DNA of 14,663 bases from Candidatus Zipacnadia bacterium (GTDB lineage Bacteria > Armatimonadota > Zipacnadia > Zipacnadales > Zipacnadaceae). The translations under genes were made by a program, and so were the position numbers. Shown in pieces: positions 1-5,536 of the stretch. The DNA lies in contig JALGTI010000042.1 in the NCBI GenBank assembly GCA_029821455.1, forward strand, positions 1 to 14,663. Direction: 5' to 3'. Each line of letters begins with the position of its first letter. Positions within the stretch are counted from its first letter, which is position 1. Under the pieces are notes generated by a model that saw only the letters and a list, made by a program, of their open reading frames with translations, was not told where the DNA came from and made no database searches.

Positions 1-713
1 CGATGGATCAAGTGCTGCAGGAGGCTGAGCGCTTCATCCGCGAGGACCGGCCGCATATGATTGTCACCTCGGACGCCTCGGGCATCGTGCGTGCGCAGGA
101 TGATCCCGAACTGCGGCAGATAATGAACGAGGCCGCGATGGTCACCGCCGATGGTGCCGGCGTGGTGCTAGCCGCCAAGCTGCTGAACTTGCCGGTCCAG
201 GCGCGCTGTTCGGGCTGTGATATGGTAGTCGAGCTATGCCGCGTAGCCGCGCAGTTGGGCCGGTCAGTCTATCTGCTGGGGGCTGAGCCAGGCGTGGCTG
301 AAGAGGCTGCCCGCAAGCTGCAGGAGCACGTGGCCGGCCTTGCCGTGGCGGGCACCCACCACGGCTACTTCTCGCCCGAGGATGAGCCTGCGATCGTGGA
401 TGAGGTACGCAACGCCCGGCCGGCGGTGCTGTTCGTCGCCCTGGGCATTCCCCGACAGGAGAAGTGGATTCGCGCGCACCTGGAGGCACTCGGTGTCCCG
501 GTCTGCGTGGGCGTCGGTGGCAGCTTTGACGTCATCTCAGGCCGCAAGCAGCGCGCACCCGTCTGGATGCAGCGGGCCGGCCTCGAGTGGCTCTATCGCA
601 CTGCCAAGGAGCCGCGCCGCATCGGGCGCCTCGCGGCCCTGCCCAGAATCATCTGGCTGACTTTTATGCAACTGCTGAAAACTCCTGACATAGACACAAG
701 CTCTGAGGAATGA
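1..713 (+). CDS. WecG/TagA/CpsF family glycosyltransferase, 5' end cut by window
   Basis: Glycosyltransferases of this family (GT26) transfer ManNAc, ManNAcA or similar sugars onto lipid-linked carriers at the inner face of the cytoplasmic membrane, for teichoic acid, enterobacterial common antigen or exopolysaccharide. The readable part (about 236 residues from an internal Met at base 3) shows the family blocks in order: TADGAGVV with the conserved Asp, a LLGAEPGVAEEAARKL stretch, GIPRQEKWI, and VGVGGSFDVISGRKQRAP followed by GLEWLYR. Family members usually have some 20 more residues (the VxxLxMDEA region) before the point where this reading frame enters the window, so the true start lies upstream. 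The stop is 4 bases before the next gene's ATG, so the two are probably co-transcribed. The family is certain. The sugar donor and the polymer cannot be told from sequence alone. Confidence 0.9.
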   Translation, partial: MDQVLQEAERFIREDRPHMIVTSDASGIVRAQDDPELRQIMNEAAMVTADGAGVVLAAKLLNLPVQARCSGCDMVVELCRVAAQLGRSVYLLGAEPGVAEEAARKLQEHVAGLAVAGTHHGYFSPEDEPAIVDEVRNARPAVLFVALGIPRQEKWIRAHLEALGVPVCVGVGGSFDVISGRKQRAPVWMQRAGLEWLYRTAKEPRRIGRLAALPRIIWLTFMQLLKTPDIDTSSEE

Positions 714-717
714 GGCG

Positions 718-1647
718 ATGAGTGATTCAGTTCTAATCGTTGGTTCTATGGCTCTTGATACCGTGGCTACGCCATTTGGCAGCGTCGAGGCTGCCGTCGG
801 CGGCGCGGGCATGTACGCCAGCACCGCCGCCAGCCTCCTGGCCCCGGTTAACCTCGTGGGCGTCGTGGGCGGCGACTTCCCCCAGGCGGCGCTCGATGAG
901 CTGGCCGAGCGCGGTGTGGACCTGGCCGGCGTGCAGCGCATCCCCGGCGGGAAATCTTTCCGCTGGTCAGGCAGCTACGAATACGCAATGAACGCAGCCC
1001 AGACCCTCGACACCCAGCTCAACGTCTTCGCGGACTTCGATCCCACGCTGCCGGACGCCTACCGCCACAGCCAGTTCGTCTTCCTGGCCAACATTCAGCC
1101 CGGCCTGCAGCTTCGCGTGCTGGAACAGGTTGAGTCGCCGACCTTCACAATGTGCGACACGATGAACCTGTGGATTGAGACCGCCCGCGAGGAGCTGCTG
1201 GCGGTCCTGGCGAAAGTGGACCTGGCCCTGATGAACGACGCAGAGCTGCGCCAACTGACCGGCACGCCGAACCTGGCAAAGGCGGCTGGCGAGGTGCTCG
1301 ACCTTGGCCCCAGCCACATCATCATCAAGCAGGGCGAATACGGCGCCTCGCTGGTCAATCACAATGGTCACTTCTCCCTGCCCTGCTATCCGCTGCCCAA
1401 CGTAGTGGACCCGACCGGGGCAGGCGACAGCTTTGCTGGCGGTTTGATTGGGCTGCTTGCCTGGTTGGGCGACTGCGGGGACACTGCTCTGCGCCAGGCC
1501 CTGGCCATTGGCACGGTGATGGCCTCCGCCTGCGTGGAGGATTTCTCACTCAAGGGCTTGCGCCGCCTCGGGGTCGGTGAGCTATATGAGCGCTATGAAC
1601 AACTCCGTGAGATGGTGCGGTTGACTCCGTGCCCGTTGCAGCCCTGA
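718..1647 (+). CDS. PfkB-family (ribokinase-like) carbohydrate kinase
   Basis: A 309-residue cytoplasmic kinase of the ribokinase/PfkB fold, which transfers phosphate from ATP to a sugar or nucleoside hydroxyl. The N-terminal part has the GG pair that binds substrate (VGGAGMYAS, about residues 28-35). The C-terminal signature DPTGAGDSFAGG (231-242) holds the anion hole and catalytic base Asp237. NDAELRQLTG (173-182) matches the conserved NxxE region. Length is normal for the family. The ATG at 718 sits 4 bases after the upstream glycosyltransferase stop, within a purine-rich TGAGGAATGAGGCG stretch, which suggests translational coupling. The substrate is not recognisable; ribokinase, adenosine-kinase-like and sugar kinase roles are all open. 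Composition is GC-rich like the host genes and unlike the retron cassette that follows. Confidence 0.92.
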   Translation: MSDSVLIVGSMALDTVATPFGSVEAAVGGAGMYASTAASLLAPVNLVGVVGGDFPQAALDELAERGVDLAGVQRIPGGKSFRWSGSYEYAMNAAQTLDTQLNVFADFDPTLPDAYRHSQFVFLANIQPGLQLRVLEQVESPTFTMCDTMNLWIETAREELLAVLAKVDLALMNDAELRQLTGTPNLAKAAGEVLDLGPSHIIIKQGEYGASLVNHNGHFSLPCYPLPNVVDPTGAGDSFAGGLIGLLAWLGDCGDTALRQALAIGTVMASACVEDFSLKGLRRLGVGELYERYEQLREMVRLTPCPLQP

Positions 1648-1667
1648 GCCCTCGGTCCTCCAAGAAA

Positions 1668-1682
1668 TCCCTCTTCGAGGGA
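1668..1682 (+). terminator. Short hairpin after the kinase gene (weak terminator candidate)
   Basis: TCCCTC (1668-1673) and GAGGGA (1677-1682) form a 6-bp stem with a TTC loop, 21 bases after the kinase stop. It is followed by A-rich, not T-rich, sequence, so it is not a classical intrinsic terminator on the plus strand. The minus strand has only a broken T-run (TTTCTT) after it. It also marks the point where base composition shifts. Confidence 0.25.
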
Positions 1683-1686
1683 AAAA

Positions 1687-1696
1687 TTGTGCACCT
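1687..1696 (+). repeat. Upstream copy of 10-bp direct repeat TTGTGCACCT (candidate operator)
   Basis: The 10-mer TTGTGCACCT occurs here and again at 1754-1763, in direct orientation 67 bases apart, one copy on each side of the retron promoter. Its core GTGCAC is a perfect palindrome, as expected of a dimeric DNA-binding site. The Xre-type HTH protein encoded in the same cassette is the obvious candidate ligand; that link is inference. Confidence 0.45.
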
Positions 1697-1710
1697 ATAG
1701 ACGACAAGTG

Positions 1711-1739
1711 TTGACAAGACCGGGCGGATATGCTAAGAT
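1711..1739 (+). promoter_or_regulatory. Strong sigma70-type promoter of the retron cassette
   Basis: A perfect -35 box TTGACA (1711-1716) is followed by a 17-base spacer and TAAGAT (1734-1739), which is preceded by TGC, an extended -10 motif. Transcription should begin near 1746, giving an untranslated leader of about 340 bases before the first ORF at 2088. That is where the msr-msd RNA of a retron normally lies. GACAAG occurs twice one helical turn apart (1703-1708, 1713-1718), overlapping the -35 box. Confidence 0.8.
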
Positions 1740-1753
1740 ATATGTGCCAAAAC

Positions 1754-1763
1754 TTGTGCACCT
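1754..1763 (+). repeat. Downstream copy of direct repeat TTGTGCACCT
   Basis: Second copy of the 10-mer also found at 1687-1696. It lies just downstream of the predicted transcription start, so a bound protein would block initiation. In RNA the same bases form the 5' arm of the possible a1/a2 pairing of the retron ncRNA. Confidence 0.45.
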
Positions 1764-1951
1764 TGACACACCCGAAAGCATTGCTGGCTTAAACGTAATG
1801 CCTCCTTCTCCCGCCGCTGAAGCGGCGTCCTTGAAGGGTCGTCCTACACGACGACCGCCTCTCGTGTGTGAGAGGGTGCTTGCCGCCTGGGTCGTGTCCG
1901 CGTCATCGTCGGGCATGTTACGTATATGTCTAATATCCAGGCACAAAGCAC

Positions 1952-2007
1952 ATGGATGGCGAGTATATGCGTATCTTGCTATCCATAAACGAACTATAAG
2001 TTCGTTT
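1952..2007 (+). other. Tandem AT-rich hairpins between the candidate ncRNA core and the first retron ORF
   Basis: ATGGATGGCGAG (1952-1963) pairs with CTTGCTATCCAT (1975-1986) over 12 positions with two G-T pairs. It is followed without a gap by AAACGAACT (1987-1995) pairing with AGTTCGTTT (1999-2007), a perfect 9-bp stem with a 3-base loop. Bases 1982-1987 (TCCATA) can instead pair with 2015-2020 (TATGGA), so two mutually exclusive folds exist. This could be the msd stem itself, an RNA processing site between ncRNA and mRNA, or a leader switch. The sequence does not decide. Confidence 0.5.
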
Positions 2008-2074
2008 CAGTTTGTATGGAAGGGACTCGTTGCTCGTCTCTTGGTCCTGCGAGTCTCTCAGCGCAAATAGAGAA

Positions 2075-2080
2075 AGGAGG
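2075..2080 (+). promoter_or_regulatory. Consensus ribosome binding site of the first retron ORF
   Basis: AAAGGAGGT spans this site and is an essentially perfect anti-Shine-Dalgarno match, 7 bases before the ATG at 2088. It fixes that ATG over the earlier in-frame ATG at 2016, which has no such site and lies inside the hairpin region. Confidence 0.85.
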
Positions 2081-2087
2081 TATCCTG

Positions 2088-2576
2088 ATGAAACAGAAGC
2101 AGGAGCAGGCCAGCAAGTGGCGCGCCAAGACACTGGCGCACGTTGATGCTCTTCTTGATACACTTCAAGCGGAGTGCTCACGTAATCCAGTGTCGAGTGC
2201 GTCAAAGCTGGTGGACTTGACGCGCGCTCTGCAGCTGGCTCGCGAGCTGAAGTTCATGATGCTACGTGAGCACCGGCAGCAGCTTCGTTGGGAATCGATT
2301 TGTGAAGCTGTTGCGTACATTGTAGCAATCGCGAAGAAAGTCTATTCCATACTTAACTGCTTACAACGCCAGGAGGACTTTGATGCATCCTGGGATGATC
2401 ATACGTCTGTTACGCACGGCCGAAGATGTTTCACAGACGGAGTTGGCCGACAAACTTGGTCTCTCGCGGACATATCTGTCGCAAGTGGAGAAGGGCCGCA
2501 AGCAGCCCAGTCTACAGTTCTTGAAGGATGTATCTGGCGCTTTAGAAGTACCACTTGCGCTGTTGGTTTCCGATGA
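2088..2576 (+). CDS. Retron-associated small helical protein of unknown function
   Basis: I do not recognise a family. The frame gives 162 residues from the ATG chosen by a perfect ribosome binding site. Residues 1-98 look like a genuine protein: a basic, polar N-terminus (MKQKQEQASKWRAKTLAHVD), then long predicted helices, and a more hydrophobic segment about 71-92 (ICEAVAYIVAIAKKVYSILNCL) that could be an amphipathic or membrane-touching helix. From residue 99 to the stop the frame runs out of phase over the start of the Xre HTH gene (2383-2576). That tail lacks an obvious secondary-structure pattern and may be forced by the HTH codons. Either the tail is real, or a nearby stop was lost, or a frameshift event links the two frames. 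Position between the ncRNA and the HTH/RT genes makes it a candidate retron effector or accessory protein; its activity is unknown. Confidence 0.65.
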   Translation: MKQKQEQASKWRAKTLAHVDALLDTLQAECSRNPVSSASKLVDLTRALQLARELKFMMLREHRQQLRWESICEAVAYIVAIAKKVYSILNCLQRQEDFDASWDDHTSVTHGRRCFTDGVGRQTWSLADISVASGEGPQAAQSTVLEGCIWRFRSTTCAVGFR

Positions 2577-2691
2577 GAACGAGGCCGAATCGGAGATATT
2601 AGAGGAATTAAGGAGCCTATTGTGCGAAGTTCTGGTGGCCAAAGTCGGCGTAACGCGAACAAGAACCGCAAGAGACGAGGAGAAGGATTAA
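2383..2691 (+). CDS. Xre-family helix-turn-helix protein of the retron
   Basis: A 102-residue DNA-binding protein. Residues about 5-60 form a clear Xre/Cro-type HTH: IIRLLRTAEDVSQTELADKL, then LSRTYLSQVEKGRKQPSLQF, then a closing helix and ALEVPLALL. The rest (61-102) is an acidic helix and a basic tail. AGGAGG (2371-2376) precedes the ATG at 2383 by 6 bases. TTG 2380 is an alternative start one codon earlier. The start lies inside the preceding ORF and the end overlaps the reverse transcriptase by 70 bases, so all three should be translated from one message. Xre proteins commonly repress their own promoter, and the repeated TTGTGCACCT around the retron promoter is a plausible target. In retrons an HTH partner may also bind msDNA or restrain a toxic partner; that role is inference. 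Confidence 0.9.
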   Translation: MHPGMIIRLLRTAEDVSQTELADKLGLSRTYLSQVEKGRKQPSLQFLKDVSGALEVPLALLVSDENEAESEILEELRSLLCEVLVAKVGVTRTRTARDEEKD

Positions 2692-3617
2692 GGAAGCTTG
2701 TTGCTCTGAATATCCGCGACGTGGCGCATCTGTGTAAGCAACTGGGTACAGAGAAAAAAGAACTCGACAAAATCTGCGGCTCCATAGACAAGTACTACCG
2801 CGAAGATGACAAGCTCATAAGAGGAAAAAAGCGCCACATAGCCGAGCCCAGAGGCCGCCTTCGTCAAATCCTCAATAAACTAAATGACTTCCTTCAGCGT
2901 ATCGCCCTCCCTGATACAATTCAAGGAGGGCGGCGTGGTTTTTCATATATCACCAATGCCTCACAACACACCAGAAAGCCGATGCTTTTGCCGATGGATC
3001 TGAAGGACTTCTTCCCCAATGTAAGTCCTCACCAAGTCTATTCCGTATTCAATAACCGGCTCGGCTGTTCTCCAGATGTCGCCCGATACCTGACTATGCT
3101 AACAACTTACAAGGGCTCTCTTCCCCAGGGCTCCCCCACGAGCACGATAGTCGCTGCACTGGTAATAGAGTCTATGGCCAACCGCCTGGAATCTCTTGCC
3201 GAGAAACATAACGCCACATATACGCAGTATGTGGACGATATCACAATGTCGGGGCCGGCTCACATCAGCCGTCTGGTGCGGTTGATTGAGCGAATGATAA
3301 GGCAAGAAGGCTTCTGGATTAACCCTGATAAGACCAAACCACGAGATCGACATGAGGAGCAGGTCGTTACCGGGTTACGAGTCAACCAAGGCCTAGATGC
3401 TCGAGGGGAAAAGATAAGAGAGGTTCGGCGTCTAGTCGACGGCGTAGAAGAACGCTGCAAGCTAGGGGACAAACTGTCAGATAGTGAACTTGCTTCATTA
3501 AAAGGCAAGATAGGGCACATTAGGCAATTCAACCGTGGTGCAGGCCGCTACCTCCAGCGGCGCTTGAACCGGGTCCTCACAAACCTTTCCCCATCGCAAA
3601 CTCCAGCTACGGGTTAA
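2622..3617 (+). CDS. Retron-type reverse transcriptase
   Basis: A 331-residue RNA-directed DNA polymerase that would copy the msd part of its cognate ncRNA into branched msDNA. All core blocks are present in order: KKRHIAEPRGRLRQI (about 69-83, RT1); ITNASQH with the retron-type NAxxH (N112-H116); MDLKDFFPNVS with catalytic Asp126; SLPQGSPTSTIVAALV (166-181); YVDD (203-206) with the two catalytic Asp residues; GFWINPDKTK (230-239); and VTG (249-251), the retron mark for msr recognition. A basic C-terminal region follows (GKIGHIRQFN, GRYLQRRLNR). Length is within the usual 300-400 range and no catalytic residue is missing. The active site is YVDD where many retrons have YADD. The start is GTG 2622: AAGGAG lies 6 bases upstream and the next Met is residue 121. 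Nearby maturase or Cas1 genes, which would mark other RT classes, are absent. Confidence 0.93.
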   Translation: MRSSGGQSRRNANKNRKRRGEGLRKLVALNIRDVAHLCKQLGTEKKELDKICGSIDKYYREDDKLIRGKKRHIAEPRGRLRQILNKLNDFLQRIALPDTIQGGRRGFSYITNASQHTRKPMLLPMDLKDFFPNVSPHQVYSVFNNRLGCSPDVARYLTMLTTYKGSLPQGSPTSTIVAALVIESMANRLESLAEKHNATYTQYVDDITMSGPAHISRLVRLIERMIRQEGFWINPDKTKPRDRHEEQVVTGLRVNQGLDARGEKIREVRRLVDGVEERCKLGDKLSDSELASLKGKIGHIRQFNRGAGRYLQRRLNRVLTNLSPSQTPATG

Positions 3618-3898
3618 CCTCTCAGCTATCCCCCAGAGGCAGTGCATGGACTGAAGGTGAACTCGCTAGCAAGCACGAAAGGGTTCGATTGGACTTAGCA
3701 GCGCAAGCCTGGTCTTTTCTATCGCGCATTTGGATACTCACTTGCGGATTTCGCAGGCTTCCAGGAGAAGCGCTAAGCTGGGCAAACACAATTCAGAAGT
3801 CTTTGCGTGGAGGGGTCCGGGGGAACCAAGCTTTCTTCAGAAAGCGAGGGTTCCCCCGTGCCAGTGGCTTTCAAAGCTGCTTTGCTGGAGGCTCTACT
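3618..3898 (+). other. Gap after the retron: no gene, two large inverted-repeat structures
   Basis: No credible coding frame with a ribosome binding site ends here. First structure: AGCGC (3700-3704) with GCGCT (3770-3774), and directly inside it AAGCCTG (3705-3711) with CAGGCTT (3754-3760), a 12-bp composite stem with one bulge. Second structure: CGGGGGAACC (3818-3827) with GGTTCCCCCG (3849-3858), a perfect 10-bp GC-rich stem capped by GCTTTC/GAAAGC (3831-3835 region pairing with 3840-3844 region). Neither is followed by a T-run, so they are not classical intrinsic terminators. They could be the right boundary of the mobile cassette, a transcript-end structure, or a leader of the next gene. 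Confidence 0.55.
3818..3858 (+). repeat. Strong nested hairpin upstream of the second kinase
   Basis: The outer 10-bp perfect stem (3818-3827/3849-3858) and an inner 6-7-bp stem centred on 3837-3838 make a near-continuous 41-base palindrome. It ends 28 bases before the GGAGG ribosome binding site of the kinase at 3899. It may be a repetitive extragenic palindrome; a second copy is not in this window. Confidence 0.6.
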
Positions 3899-4891
3899 AT
3901 GCCTGATATCATCTGCCTCGGCGAACCGGTCATTGATATGGTCTCGACCCAGCCGGGCATCAGCCTCGTCGAGGTGACCAGCTTTGAGAAAGCGGCCGGT
4001 GGCGCGCCGCTGAACGTGGCGGCCGGCTGCGCCCTGCTGGGGGCTGACGTGGGCGTCATCTGTAAGCTGGGCGATGATGGCCTTGGACAGTTTATGCGGC
4101 TGACGATGGACGCCTGCGGGGTTGACACCTCCCAGATGCTCAGCGACCCGGATCATGCCACCCAGATTGCGTTTGTGGGCGTTGACCCCCACGGCGTGCC
4201 GACCTTTGAATTTCATATCAGACAGCCTGCCCACGAGATTCTCAGCCCGGGTGACCTGGATGCTGACTACATCGCCAGCGCCGAGATCTACCACTTTGGC
4301 GCCATCACGCTGGCCAGGGAGCCAATGCGCTCCGCCACCTATGCGGCCCTGCAGATAGCCGCTGACAATGGCGCGCTCATCAGCCTCGACCCCAACTATC
4401 GCCCTACTATGTGGCCGGATGAGGATTCCGCAATCCGAGTCGCACTGGAGGCGGTCGAACAATGCGACTTCGTGAAGGTCAGCAAGGCGGAGTTGGAGTT
4501 ACTCGGCGGCACCGATGACCTGCTCAGAGGCTGCGCGAACCTCTACAGTATGGGCCCGGAGCTGATCGCCGTCACTCTAGGCGCGGAAGGCTGCTTCTTC
4601 TACCACGAGGCCGGCAGCGCACACCTGCCGGGCTTTGCGGTGCCGGTGGATGAGACGACAGGTTGCGGGGATGCCTTCGTGGCTGGGGTGCTGGTGGGGC
4701 TGTTAGAATCCGACAATGATATTGCTGGCCTGGGGTATGACGAGCTTGTGGATATCTTCACCTACGCCAACGCCGCCGCCGCAATCACCGCGACAGGGAA
4801 GGGTGCCATTCCCTCGCTACCGGGGCGCGAAGAAGTGGACGAGATGCTGCAGCGGACCGGACTTCGCCCCGAAGACACCACTGACCTCTGA
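3899..4891 (+). CDS. PfkB-family sugar kinase, fructokinase-like
   Basis: A 330-residue cytoplasmic kinase of the ribokinase fold. Its N-terminus (DIICLGEPVIDMV) and the GGAPLNVA motif (34-41) match bacterial fructokinases, which phosphorylate fructose with ATP to fructose 6-phosphate. The C-terminal signature is DETTGCGDAFVAG (251-263) with catalytic Asp258; Cys replaces the usual Ala of GAGD, a tolerated variation. ISLDPNYRPTMW (161-172) and VKVSKAELELL (192-202) are the other family blocks. ATG 3899 is chosen because GGAGG lies 7 bases upstream and similarity begins there; the open frame continues upstream to 3689 without support. It resembles the kinase at 718-1647 only at fold level, so the two are not a recent duplication. 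Fructose is likely, but 2-keto-3-deoxygluconate and related sugars are possible. Confidence 0.9.
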   Translation: MPDIICLGEPVIDMVSTQPGISLVEVTSFEKAAGGAPLNVAAGCALLGADVGVICKLGDDGLGQFMRLTMDACGVDTSQMLSDPDHATQIAFVGVDPHGVPTFEFHIRQPAHEILSPGDLDADYIASAEIYHFGAITLAREPMRSATYAALQIAADNGALISLDPNYRPTMWPDEDSAIRVALEAVEQCDFVKVSKAELELLGGTDDLLRGCANLYSMGPELIAVTLGAEGCFFYHEAGSAHLPGFAVPVDETTGCGDAFVAGVLVGLLESDNDIAGLGYDELVDIFTYANAAAAITATGKGAIPSLPGREEVDEMLQRTGLRPEDTTDL

Positions 4892-4909
4892 GCTCAACTC
4901 CCGCGCCGC

Positions 4910-5386
4910 CTACTGCCCCGACCACCGTTCTACCGACCACTTCGCACTCGGCGAAGCATAAGTGCTTGGCACGCGGCCACGCTCGTAGTAGATCCCCGGT
5001 CCTCGCTCCGGCCTGAAAAGCTGGAGCGGCTCCGGCGGCGCAGGTGAGTAGTACCACGGGAATCTTGATGGTGTGATCTCACCTATCCAGCGGTTACGTC
5101 CGTAGTAGCGCTTGGTCGGGAGCCCATAATATCCACGCAACATGCGTCGTTCCCGTGGTGTCATCTTCTCCTGGTTGCCGCCAGGATACAGGGCTCTGAA
5201 CCCAGGAGTGAAATCCTGCAACTTGTTTTGCCCATCGCCACGATTGGCTGGATCCATCCACGGGCAATAGTCGGCCTTACAGTCCGGCGGCTTGGCCCAG
5301 TCCATATATATCGCCTGGGCGTGGCCTGCGCTGAGCGCTGACACCAGCAGCCCCAGCATCAGGGTCATCATCCGAAATGCCTTCAT
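4910..5386 (-). CDS. Small secreted protein of unknown function, Tyr/Pro/Arg-rich
   Basis: A 158-residue protein with a clear signal peptide: MKAFR, a hydrophobic core to about residue 20, and cleavage after AQA (23-25). The mature part is rich in Pro, Tyr, Trp and Arg, with short blocks such as DCKADYCPWMDPANRGDGQ (two Cys), KMTPRERRMLRGYYGLPTKR and RYYGRNRWIGEI, and no known domain that I can name. The start at 5386 is chosen for the GGTGGAG site just upstream and the signal peptide. The longer open frame (to 5473) would add a polar stretch ahead of the signal and overlap the promoter region. The stop lies 18 bases from the convergent kinase stop. Likely periplasmic or surface-associated; function unknown. 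Confidence 0.75.
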   Translation of the reverse strand: MKAFRMMTLMLGLLVSALSAGHAQAIYMDWAKPPDCKADYCPWMDPANRGDGQNKLQDFTPGFRALYPGGNQEKMTPRERRMLRGYYGLPTKRYYGRNRWIGEITPSRFPWYYSPAPPEPLQLFRPERGPGIYYERGRVPSTYASPSAKWSVERWSGQ

Positions 5387-5478
5387 CTTCTCCACCTCTA
5401 TTCTCAGATAACAGCCGTGACAGTTAGTCGGTTCCCTGATATTGGGCTGCATGGCTAACTTTGACCTCGACACAGCAT

Positions 5479-5513
5479 AAAAAGGGCCCCGCGACAGAGT
5501 GCCACGGGGCCCT
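5479..5513 (-). terminator. Intrinsic terminator of the SLH-porin gene
   Basis: On the minus strand AGGGCCCCG (5513-5505) pairs perfectly with CGGGGCCCT (5491-5483), a 9-bp stem with a 13-base loop followed by five T (5483-5479). It starts 24 bases after the stop of the SLH-porin gene. This is the clearest intrinsic terminator in the window, and it separates that gene from the small secreted protein further along the same strand. Confidence 0.88.
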
Positions 5514-5536
5514 GATGAACTGCTTTGGTGCTGTGG

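Larger units (their letters stand above)
1746..2060 (+). ncRNA. Candidate retron msr-msd RNA: long multi-hairpin transcript upstream of the RT genes
   Basis: No convincing coding frame lies between the promoter and the first retron ORF, but stable hairpins follow one another closely. Stems: 1778-1784/1795-1801; 1804-1808/1833-1837 closing a second stem 1812-1817/1822-1827 with loop TGAA; 1837-1843/1850-1856 (GGTCGTC/GACGACC); 1858-1863/1870-1875 (CCTCTC/GAGAGG); 1885-1892/1935-1942 (GCCTGGGT/ATCCAGGC) enclosing 1893-1900/1910-1917; 1952-1963/1975-1986; 1987-1995/1999-2007; and 2021-2029/2050-2058. The first four suit an msr; the 1885-1942 arm is the best msd candidate. Possible a1/a2 ends are TTGTGC (1754-1759) with GCACAA (1941-1946), extended by ATGTGC (1742-1747) with GCACAT (1948-1953). 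The outer arm lies at or before the predicted transcription start, and the branching G is not identified (an AGC is at 1777-1779). Boundaries are therefore provisional and were drawn by eye, not by energy folding. Confidence 0.6.

Noticed and set aside
1763..1794. Second TTGACA at 1763-1768 as another promoter
   Set aside because: No acceptable -10 box occurs at 16-18 bases, and it lies inside the predicted ncRNA.
1687..2070. Open frame of 127 codons through the retron leader, and a minus-strand frame at 1695-1946
   Set aside because: Both lie over the promoter and chain of hairpins, lack ribosome binding sites and give no protein-like pattern.
2016..2087. Earlier in-frame ATG (2016) for the first retron ORF
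   Set aside because: It sits in the hairpin region with no ribosome binding site, whereas ATG 2088 has a perfect one.
3670..3690. tRNA T-loop-like GGTTCGATT
   Set aside because: The flanking bases do not form the T stem, and no acceptor or anticodon arms can be fitted around it.
718..4891. The two PfkB kinases as long direct repeats flanking the retron (composite mobile element)
   Set aside because: They share only fold-level motifs and are too different in sequence to be a target duplication or recombination pair.
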